Source: Gracilaria caudata (lineage: Eukaryota; Rhodophyta; Florideophyceae; Gracilariales; Gracilariaceae). From it: a DNA stretch of 11,610 nucleotides. Positions within the stretch are counted from its first letter, which is position 1. Each line of letters starts with the position of its first letter. Location: contig JASCIV010000824.1 in NCBI GenBank assembly GCA_030374735.1, forward strand, positions 1 to 11,610, in the 5' to 3' direction. Made by a program: the position numbers and the translations under genes. The notes beneath the pieces are model-generated. The model was not told the DNA's origin, searched no databases, and was given only the letters and a program-made list of their open reading frames with translations. Below, piece after piece: positions 1 through 8,200 of the stretch.

Positions 1-7
1 AAACCTA

Positions 8-472
8 TCATTCCGCTCCTTTTTCCTTGAGTTCCTCCTCCAACTCCCGAATTATGCCATCCCTGCGGGCGACTTTCTGTTTCATGGCCATGTGAATGCC
101 TTCAAGCTCATGAATTCGTTTCATCGCCCGCTCCCTCTCCAGAGCAAAAGCTTCACTGAATTTCAGCTGCTTTTTCATTTGCTCTATCTGGCTTTCAACC
201 TCAGCACTTTGCCTTTTTAGAGCATCGTGCTTTTCCCATTCCTCCCGGTGAAGACGTCCTATGCGCTCTCTCCACATTTTCTGTTTTTCTTTTAGCGCTT
301 TTCTTACATGCGCATTGAAGTTGCAGTTACGCTCCCTCAGTATATTTAGCTTTTGCCCGAGGTCTTCCTCTCCTTCAACTAGACCTTGTATGCGAGCATT
401 ACGCTTCCTGTTACGGAAGCTGGAATTCGCTGCGACCAGAATCATACCCAGCTTTAAAACGATTCCGATCAT
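8..472 (-). CDS. small coiled-coil protein with hydrophobic N-terminus, copy 1 (unknown function)
   Basis: A 154-residue protein that I do not recognise. Residues 2-15 are hydrophobic apart from one Lys (K7) and could act as a short membrane anchor or targeting signal. A basic patch RNRKR follows (20-24). From about residue 40 to the end the sequence is very rich in Glu, Lys, Arg and Gln with spaced Leu, Ile and Met, which predicts a long helical coiled coil (for example IRELEEELKEK near the C-terminus). The start at 472 is favoured because A is at -3, a TATA box lies 149 bp upstream, and a second copy at 10801-11265 has the same start, stop and length. The two copies align over 465 bases without a gap, with about 30 base and 16 residue differences. 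That gap-free conservation is the main evidence that the gene is real. It is transcribed away from the receptor gene. Function is not inferable from sequence; a structural or scaffold role is a guess. Confidence 0.85.
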   Translation of the reverse strand: MIGIVLKLGMILVAANSSFRNRKRNARIQGLVEGEEDLGQKLNILRERNCNFNAHVRKALKEKQKMWRERIGRLHREEWEKHDALKRQSAEVESQIEQMKKQLKFSEAFALERERAMKRIHELEGIHMAMKQKVARRDGIIRELEEELKEKGAE

Positions 473-620
473 GTTGTTAGAGTTGGATTTGAAAAACAGA
501 GAAGGCAGAGGGTGAATTGTTGAATGTGGGGAGGAAGGGAGAGTAGTCGGGTGGGGGTGCAGATGTTGTAAGTAGCTTGGGCGGCGGAGAAAGTCGAAAC
601 ACTCTCAGCCCGAAGTCCCT

Positions 621-630
621 CCCTTTTATA
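621..630 (-). promoter_or_regulatory. TATA box of coiled-coil gene copy 1
   Basis: Read on the minus strand this is TATAAAAGGG, a textbook eukaryotic TATA box, followed by a GGGACTTCGG block. It lies 149 bp upstream of the ATG. Initiation about 25-30 bp downstream would give a pyrimidine-rich leader of roughly 120 nt. The same element with the same flanks precedes copy 2 at 11385-11394. Conservation in both copies while the leaders drift supports a real core promoter. Confidence 0.7.
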
Positions 631-642
631 CTGTTTCATACA

Positions 643-725
643 GTCCCCCACCACCTGATGATTTGCCCTCTCACTTCCAACTCCCAAGTTCTACGCTCAG
701 TTGGTGTCAGTCCAGCTGCATTGAA
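643..725 (-). promoter_or_regulatory. conserved upstream block of coiled-coil gene copy 1
   Basis: Just upstream of the TATA box, about 80 bp are strongly similar to the block at about 11405-11490 upstream of copy 2. Shared strings on the plus strand include CTGATGATTTGCC, CAAGTTCTACGCTCAG and GGTGTCAGT. The leader between TATA and ATG is less conserved and differs in length, so this block probably holds transcription-factor sites. No known motif is recognised. Confidence 0.45.
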
Positions 726-862
726 GTACATTACGGTCAAATCACTAACGCATAGTAAAATTATGCTCTCCTCTTCCATAGAATAGCAAACCATAAAACA
801 GCAAATATGATGCTCACTTCTGCCGCTCTTGCATTGGCTACTCCAGTGTCTGCTAGGGGGAG

Positions 863-1522
863 AGAGAGCGAGACTGACAACCCTACAACTAATGCTACAA
901 CCACGGTTGTTCATTAGTTCTCACCGCAGTTCCAAGCGATGAGTTCACAGTTGACTTGTCACGTTTCTGTCAGAGCAGCTGGCTCCGTTTTAACTGCATG
1001 TGTCAGTCAAACCATCTTTGTTTGCTCATTATGCGACCAGAACAAACCTATCCGAAAACGTTCTTCCACCCATCACATGTATACGACAATCTTCACAAAC
1101 CCTGGTTTGAACCTGACAGTGCGTTTCGAGAATTAATGACTGTCACGGAGGGCGCCCGAGTTTTGCCACACAACACCATCTCCCACTGTCCGCTTCTGTC
1201 ACAGAATGCGATAATTTTCATGACAAACTAACGAAGTGAATTGTCTCTCCCATAAGGTTGTACTGCATTAATTCGTTCCTCACCAGCAACTGTCGGCATT
1301 CTCGGAGAGTTGGCTTCGATTCACTATTCGCCAATCGGGCTCTGAAACAGAATAAAAGGAACAGAAAGCACCAACATCCACCCGTCCATATCTCCAACCA
1401 TTCATCTTTCCCTTTCTTTCTTTGAAGTATGTTGATGCCTACAGTACCACCTTGGTGTCGCATATTTTTTTTGAAGAGCTAACCACCGTTTTATGTGCTT
1501 GGAAAATACTTTGCTCCAGACG
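863..1522. other. spacer without recognised gene
   Basis: No convincing gene is seen on either strand. Open frames here are all below 95 codons, overlap each other and show no family motif. A minus-strand frame at 1218-1463 contains a short hydrophobic run (CWCFLFLLFCF) but has no other support. Confidence 0.5.
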
Positions 1523-1600
1523 TGCGGGGCATTGGGAAGTTTTCTTCCACGGGGGCACGGGGGCCTTCTCTCCGGGGAGGGGGACAGGACTTCAGGGAGG
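1523..1600. repeat. short diverged duplication, copy a
   Basis: Resembles 1822-1917 in the same orientation about 300 bp away. Shared landmarks in order: TGCGGGG, a T-rich GTT/TTCC stretch, CACGGGG, CCTT, the identical 12-mer TCTCCGGGGAGG (1569-1580), then ACAGGA. Small indels separate the landmarks, so it is old. Its nature is unknown; it could be a fragment of a dispersed element or a local duplication. Confidence 0.5.
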
Positions 1601-1821
1601 AAAGCTTTTAATTAAGTCGACGCGAGGAGTGGAGGCCCTGCAACAAGTGGTGTTCAGTTGTTCTTTTTAGGTAAGTGCCCATTTGTCTTTATCCATCACA
1701 GTATCCACCACATCACATCCTCATCACCTTGGAAATGAAACTAACCACAGTTTGTGTTTCTTATTTCATCTGCGTTCTGCGTGCTGTTTTCACTGGAATG
1801 AATGCTGCAGAGGTGATAGTG

Positions 1822-1917
1822 TGCGGGGATCTTGAAAACGTTCCTTCATGAGGAAGTATTTCAGGGTGTGCACGGGGTGCCTTTGTCTCCGGGGAGGTGA
1901 CAGGATACTGAGGAGAG
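1822..1917. repeat. short diverged duplication, copy b
   Basis: Second copy of the element at 1523-1600, with TCTCCGGGGAGG at 1886-1897 and CACGGGG just before it. The flanking sequence is not obviously shared, so only the core is duplicated. Confidence 0.5.
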
Positions 1918-2578
1918 CCGAGAGAGAGGCGGGCGGGAGGAGGGGGAGGCACCCCACGAATGGTGGATTCGGGCTCCTGTTTTGCAGGTTTAAAAGCTCC
2001 CGCCAAAGTGGTTTCAGCTCCAACCCTCCTTACATCAGCGACGGGTCCCCTTCTTCCGCCCTGTCGTGGCGTAGTGTGTAGTAGCGTAGTGTTATACACG
2101 AGACACATGGCATGTGATGAGTGCGAGAACGTTGGGCGCGAACCACAAAACCAACTGCTTCTTTGCCTTCTGAGATTATGTCATCATCTTGAACCATACT
2201 TAGGTAGTTGCCTTAATCTGAGTAAAGTAGACCGCAACCAAACTCATAGCATGAAACAAACGTTCATTGTTCCAGACACACCCATCACCACCTGTCTTCT
2301 AAAGGCGGGCAGGTCCTACTTGATAATACGCCGTCCCATCTGGGAAGTACCCTTGGGTAGTAAGGAATTCGTCACGGTATCTGTGCAAAACTGGCATCTG
2401 AACATTCGTCATGGTTACTGAACGCCACTACCGTGTTTGTGCGATCCTGAATGCGCATACCATTCTGCACTGCCGCTAGTCCGGGGCTGGTCACCGTGCT
2501 TTCTGCGCATTCACTCGCGATCATGCGCGTTCGAGCGTGTGACAGTATGCGATGAAAGCAGAGCGAGGCGCACGATCA
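1918..2578. other. spacer without recognised gene
   Basis: A plus-strand frame of 153 codons (1960-2421) and a 37-codon minus-strand frame (2299-2412) are both open. Neither shows a recognisable domain, and the strand cannot be chosen from composition alone. I therefore call no gene here. Confidence 0.4.
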
Positions 2579-2785
2579 TCACCATGTTGATGAGATCACA
2601 TTGACCGTGGATGGACGGAACATACCCAATGGCGACGACGGCGTGCATACAGGGGGCAGGTTGGCGCATGGCCCATTGCCTCGCTCGCACAAAGCAACGC
2701 TGCATCTATACTCCAGGCGTAGACTCTGCAGGACATCATGTCGCATGATGCGATGGAACGCGGTGCTGAGGTCGAATTCAACTTG
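2579..2785 (-). pseudogene. possible reverse-transcriptase fragment (decayed retroelement)
   Basis: A stop-to-stop minus-strand frame of 68 residues with no start codon at its head contains FDLSTAFHRIMRHDVLQSLR (coded around 2710-2776). This resembles the RT block that carries the first catalytic Asp, usually written D-h-S-x-A-F-x-x-[IV] followed by a Leu-rich helix, as in non-LTR retroelements. The later RT blocks (QG-x-P and [YF]xDD) are not visible in the same frame downstream, so if this is RT it is a broken remnant. The match is only about 25 residues long and could be chance. Confidence 0.25.
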
Positions 2786-4116
2786 TCAGGACTGCTTCGA
2801 CTGATACTTAGAAGCCCCAGCTGTTGTCGTTACGTCGATGCGGCGTTGGATAAATATTCGCTTGATTTCAGTTGCTGTCGCGCGGCTTAGTAGGTGTGTG
2901 CCCAGTCTTGAGAATTAAGGGAAAGAGATGCAGGCAGAGTGCGTGCGAGGGAAGGTCCAGCTTTGCCACAACCATCATTCACGTCTTCGTTACACATGAG
3001 CAAATTGCCAACATCGGCAACAATGGTTGTCATCTACAACACAAGATTTCGTTCTCACATCGAGCCAGTAGCGAGGTCAACGGCATATATCGATATGGCC
3101 ATGAGCATGACAAATTGCGCATTGAGTTGGAAACGGACGCAGTACTGTTGTGCCAATATCATGCGTTCGTGACCACCTGCAAGCGCTAAACATGGGGATG
3201 GTCAGCAAGACCGCTGCCGATTGTTATTGCGAAACAACGAGTAAATAGAGTCGTACGCTAGCAAAGCGAGTGAGGACAACGACAGCGGCGGATCGACTGC
3301 CGCCGGCAAGTTGTCGGGAGACGGTAGCGTTCTAGCGTGCGGCGATAAGTTCCATTCACTTTGAAAACCCATGCAACTGATGGTTGTTGGGATCATCGCG
3401 CTCGTTTGGCACGAGAAAGATAACCAGCGCAAGCTTAAACGTATCTGTGGCGGGCGGAAGCGCGGCGGGTGCGGTTCTGCTGCTTCCTTGACAAACTCTG
3501 GCGGGTCATCGCAAGAATGCTCATAGCCGCAACTGATGTGCACATCTCGCTCATGCTTGCGAATATTGGAACACCACTGTCTTCATCACGATTCAGCAAA
3601 TGGTACCATGCTCAAGATCCTCTAGCTGTGCGACGGCGTAATAGAAGAGCGACAAAGTTGTAGTAGAGGAACTTATCGGCGGGAACCGATAGCTTGACGG
3701 GACAACGTGGACGTGAGTTGAAAGGAACTGCGTGTGAAAGTTCATTTCTGCGATCCATCCGAAGAAATCGTTGAACAAGAGTTTTGACTGTTATTATTGT
3801 GCCGTCGGTCTATCCTCTCACACATGCGAAACACTTCCACTCACAACCGCTGCACCTCCTTGTTCAGTCCCGCTTTGTTTTTCACATTCCGTGGAGCATG
3901 TCTAAGACAAGAGCACGAACCCATTGCGCACAGCTTCTAGTTCACTCATACACACGGAAATTCTCGCTCTTGTCTTTCACGCTTGCGCTGAAGGCCGTAT
4001 CGAAACGCACGGCAAAAGCCAAAGAAATTGCCTTTGATCCGCCTGTCCTGTGCCGCTGTGGCCGCTGTTCAGAGCTCATCTTCATCCCCTACAAGTCCAT
4101 CGTCACTGAGCCTTCG
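2786..4116. other. spacer without recognised gene
   Basis: Several frames of 60-118 codons overlap on both strands (for example 3202-3543 minus and 3784-4140 plus). None has a recognisable motif. The stretch could be decayed element or gene sequence, given the RT-like scrap to its left and the open fragment to its right, but I see nothing intact. Confidence 0.4.
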
Positions 4117-4332
4117 CTAGGTACTGCAGTTGCGCATTAAAGCCTGCACAACGCTTAGCAAGCAGTCGGTACGCTTATCAAACTCTGCTTGTTCCGTCTT
4201 CCACGCATTCCAGTAATCGACATACATGTAGTTATTCTTCTCGAATCCGCGAAGCCTAATCCTTCTCGACCGCTTGCAACCTTTCTCAAACAAACGAAAA
4301 TCAATCTGGCAAAGATTGTCATGTAAGGTTAC
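4117..4332 (-). pseudogene. anonymous protein-like open fragment
   Basis: A 71-residue stop-to-stop frame on the minus strand with no ATG at its head. It has a protein-like composition rich in aromatic and basic residues (for example RLRGFEKNNYMYVDYWNAWK) and ends in TAG at 4117-4119. A TTTGCCAG acceptor-like site lies near its upstream end, so a terminal exon is as possible as a pseudogene fragment. The family is not recognised. Confidence 0.2.
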
Positions 4333-5100
4333 TCAAAGCTTTGGTTCGTCTCATGTTGCAACGGCCTTGTGGTCTCCAGAGCGGGCACGGAACATCACTT
4401 TTGCCAAGAAATGACATCAGCAACATTCACGACTAGACGTATAAACACATGTACGAGAATCCAACTTGATCGCACCTCTCATACTCGCAGCTCCCTTCAC
4501 CACACGACCTCACGCGTGCTACCTCTGCACGGTGGTGGCATCAGAGCCGCTCTGCACGTTAACGATTCAAGTACAATATCAAAATCGAGCCTGGCAGCCA
4601 CTTTCGCCACTCGTAACTCTCAACTTGTGAACGTTGGCCTTTCTAGTGAGAGAGGGTTTTTTCGACAACAGTGCTCCGCAGTAAGTCGTAATCAGGCTAA
4701 TGTGCTCATAAAAAGAACTTGTGAACGAAGACGAAGAGAGCAAAAAATGGAAATCCAAATCAATGTTGCCCAATCTTCGAACGCTGAAAAGAATTTGTGT
4801 ACGAAGGTACAGATACCTTCGTAGGAATCGTAGAGATGGCGCAATGGACCGATCACGTTCTGGCAGGCTTGATAATGCTCTGTTCTTCCAACTGAGACCA
4901 CTCGATTCCATATCATCTATCAAGAACCGAGGCTACGGGACTACGGCTTCTGTGCCCTTCACCTTTTAGAAACCCTGCCGTTTTCCTGGATTCAGACCCA
5001 CCCTCTCGCTCCAAAGCTATTGCTTCACATCTTGTATTGTTCGGGAGAGATTTCGCACTTATAGAATCAGCCAACTGAGCTTTGCTCTCGCACTCAGCTG
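4333..5100. other. spacer upstream of the receptor gene
   Basis: Holds overlapping anonymous frames: 4369-4824 plus, 4721-4969 plus, 4579-4923 minus. The 4721-4969 frame (82 codons) is rich in Arg, Lys and Ser and ends about 320 bp before the receptor ATG, but nothing identifies it. No RNA gene is seen. Confidence 0.4.
4800..4823. repeat. perfect 10-bp inverted repeat (hairpin)
   Basis: TACGAAGGTA (4800-4809), loop CAGA, then its exact reverse complement TACCTTCGTA (4814-4823). It lies about 300 bp upstream of the receptor's TATA-like site. It could be a cruciform or RNA hairpin or a binding palindrome; no function is assigned. Confidence 0.6.
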
Positions 5101-5107
5101 CTGTTCC

Positions 5108-5115
5108 TTTATATT
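5108..5115 (+). promoter_or_regulatory. TATA-like element of the receptor gene
   Basis: CCTTTATATTCC contains TTTATATT about 170 bp before the receptor ATG. The spacing is similar to the 120-149 bp between TATA and ATG in the two coiled-coil genes. The match to consensus is weaker than theirs, so this is a plausible but unproven core promoter. Confidence 0.35.
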
Positions 5116-5151
5116 CCTTTCCATGTTTCGTTCAGAGCCTCCCATGTTTCC

Positions 5152-5283
5152 ATGAACACCAGCCCGCTCCACTGCTCGTCCCACAGCAGAGCCACGCCTC
5201 GTATTGCATCCCTCTTCTTCCTTGCGCTCCACAGCAGCCATCCCAAACACAGCCCTGCACATATTCTCACCTCGTGCATCTAG
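5152..5283 (+). promoter_or_regulatory. upstream ORF in the receptor leader, in frame with it
   Basis: An ATG at 5152 opens a 43-codon frame ending in TAG at 5281-5283, three bases before the receptor ATG and in the same reading frame. A minimal uORF (ATG TTT CCA TGA) starts at 5144. If transcription starts about 30 bp after the TATA-like site, both lie in the leader and would limit initiation at the receptor. Readthrough of the single TAG would add a 45-residue N-terminal extension. If initiation is actually downstream of 5152 the uORF would not exist. Confidence 0.35.
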
Positions 5284-5286
5284 GCG

Positions 5287-8200
5287 ATGACATACACTCA
5301 TCTCTCCTCCTTGTCCCCAAACGCATCCGCTGCGCAGACGCCGTCGTTCGCCATCTTCCTTAGCCATGCCGGAGAAGACAAGGAAACCATTGCCCGTCCA
5401 TTGTGCCAACGTCTTTGCAACCAAGGCATCTCTGTCTTCTTCGACGTCGAATCTTTTCGTCTCGGCGACGATTGCCCAAAAGTTATGAACGAAGCCATGC
5501 GAACGGCTCCTGTCGGCATCTTCATCATGAGCCCCGAATTCGTTGCCAAGGAGTGGCCCATGCGTGAGCTTCTGTGCTTTGTGGACCACTACGACCGCGC
5601 TGTGGCCGCCGATGAGACCCCTCCGTTGCTCATACCTGTGTTTTACCGTCTTTCCACACGTGATTGCCGTGATCCGAACATGTTCGACACCTACAGTAGC
5701 CTCTTTGTTGAGCACGGGTTGGTGAGGCGTGCCATGAGTGGGGTCGTTTCTTTCCAAGCCGTTTCACATGCGTTGGACACTGCCGCTACCATTTGGAGCA
5801 TCGAAAATGACCTCGGCGCATCTAATCGCGACCGTCCGCACATGGTCGCCACAAGAGAATCATTCCTTCAACTGATTGAAAACAGAGTTCTAGAACGTCT
5901 GGGAGAAGAGATGCCTGACTTGATTAACAAATGCCATCCAGTGAAATATGCTCAAATTCAGCACCAAGATGGGTACATCGCAGTGAACATGGTGCCACCA
6001 AATCCTCCCAGACTAACTCTGGACTATAGTTCAGCAACCACATGTGAAGGAAATCTGAGAGGTGCCGTTCTAGGCGATAGCGGGAGTCGAATAGTTGCTG
6101 TGGTAGCTTCTGGAAAAGGTGGGGTTGGCAAAACGTGTGCTATAAAAGGACTTGCTGAAGACGTTCAAGTCAAACGGGCATTTCCGGATGGTATCCTGTA
6201 CATTGAGCTTGGGAACGATGCGGGAACATCGGATTTAGTGGAGGGAATCGCGAAGATTGTTGATCGCACTGGAGGTTCGGAACAACTACAGAGAGAGATT
6301 AAGGGTGCCAAGTTTGTTAAAGAGGCGTGCGAGAAGGCTGCAAATTGGTTTGGGCAACGCAGATGCTTGTTTCTGATTGACGATATTTGGAAACTGAATG
6401 GGATTGACTCGAAAGTATTGGCAACGCTTGGGCTGATTGTCAACGCGAACAGTAGAATGGTATACACAACGAGAGACGAGCATTTTCTGAGGCGCGCTGA
6501 CAAAGTGATTAAGTTTGAAGCAATGGAAACCTTTGGGGAGCTATCACGGCAAATGTTTCTGAAACACGCTGGCTTTGAAGAAAGTATTGAGCTTGACCAC
6601 AAGAATGAGAAAGCGCTTAAGTATTTTCTTAGCCTGTGCAGTGGGCTTCCGCTTGGTTTCGGGATTGTGGGTGGCTCTGTATGGGAGTATTCACGTCAGT
6701 GCTTGAACGAGCAAGACGCATTGTCAGAGTGTTACAGAGATATATTGTCCCATGAAAAGGACTTGATGGATGAAGAAGCTGAGGACTATGGCAAACTACC
6801 AAGGATTGTGGATATGTCTCTCCAAGTTTTGAAAGAGCGGAACAAAGAAGTGGATTTTGGGAAAAGATTCCGGGCTTTGTGTGTTGTTCAAAAACAGCAA
6901 TCTGTACCTGGAGAGATGCTGCAGAAGCTATGGGCATTGGATACGTTGAAAGAAACTAGAAGGATTGTGGAGCAGTTGGCGAATGTATCAGTTGTGGAAA
7001 TGACGAGGAAAGAAGGCTCATTTTTTCTTAAGCTCCATGACTTAATTTTGGATGTCGCAACTTGGAAAGCCACTGAAGAAAATGAAACGAAGTCATTCTT
7101 TCAAAAACTTGTCGGCAACTACATCTCGTATGATCGAAAAAGGAAGGGAAATGATGGGTTAACATCAGCGAAGAGAAATTTAGGTACGTCTGATCAACCT
7201 GGGAATGTGAAAACGCAGGGAGGCGAGAAAGAAGAAGTCGTAACGGGGGCGATCACGGAAGCTACTGGAAGTTCAACGTGGTGCCATGCTTGGTGGAATG
7301 TTGAAGATGATGGTTACATTTATAACAACATATGCAGAATATTGAGACGCGCAGGATATACTGCTGAGCTACTGCGCTTACTATCCAAACCGCAATGGAT
7401 TGTGAAGCGAATGGTAAACGGCGGGATGTTCTGTGTAGAACAAGACTTGGAGCACGGGGAAGCGATGAGCGAAGAAAACGCTTCTCATTGTGCAGACCGC
7501 AAGGAGCATCTCGAAATGATCGGTAGGGCTGCCAGGCTGAGCGCAAGGTTTGTCAACAACAACCCTCGAGAGGTTTGGTTCCAACTACACGGACGGTTGC
7601 TGGGGCACTCAATGGAAAGCAAGCTGACCAGCGAATTTTTGAAGAGGATGGAAATGTGTGCACCGAAACCATGGCTGAAAGCGTCTGTGGGGCTGTTGGA
7701 ACAGGCTGGAGGTGGCGCATTTGAAATTTTGAACGGCCCAGGAGAAGTGGTGTGCACTCGTGTGGAGGGGGATGAAATCTGGATTTTGTGGGCGGACCGT
7801 GACGAATATGTGATGCACGTGGGTAGATATAACCGAAAGCACAATCGATATGAACATGAAGAACTTAAGGGAGTGAGAGAAGAGAGGTGCATGCTCCACA
7901 TTGCTTCGTTCTTACCTGACCAACGCAGCGTGGTGACAGTGCACCATGGAAGTACTTATGGAAGTATTCGTGTGTGGAACAGGCACACGGGGGTTTGTGA
8001 GCAAACGGTATGGCACAAGTGCGAGAATCACCGAAGCTACATCCAGTTTTACGCAGACGGGACTCGAATGGCCTGCGAGATGTGGAACCATTCCGTACAA
8101 TTGTGGGATACGCTGAGCGGGAAAACAATCGGGCAGCCGTTGCAAGGTCACAAAGACTGGGTGAGGTGCGTAGCGATGAGCGCGGACGGCACTCGGTTTG

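Larger units (their letters stand above)
1..860. repeat. direct repeat A carrying a coiled-coil gene and its promoter
   Basis: Bases 1 to about 860 are homologous, in the same orientation, to 10794-11610. The match covers the 3' flank (AAACCTATCA against AAATCTATCA), the whole coding region, the TATA region, and the upstream sequence as far as GCATTGGCTACT. The left end is cut by the window edge, so the true extent is unknown. The coding part is about 93.5% identical and ungapped; the leader and far-upstream parts are clearly more diverged and contain indels. This fits an old segmental gene duplication. Confidence 0.85.

Noticed and set aside
1671..1987. Possible intron (GTAAGT at 1671 to TTTTGCAG at 1987)
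   Set aside because: The splice consensus is good at both ends, but the frame before it already ends in TAG at 1668-1670, and no coding exon could be recognised on either side.
5082..5363. 93-codon plus-strand frame overlapping the receptor start
   Set aside because: Low-complexity Pro, Ser and His composition from a pyrimidine-rich leader, and it runs into the TIR region in the wrong frame.
5059..5757. 232-codon minus-strand frame opposite the TIR region
   Set aside because: It is antisense to strongly supported TIR codons, has no recognisable domain, and is a by-product of codon use on the other strand.
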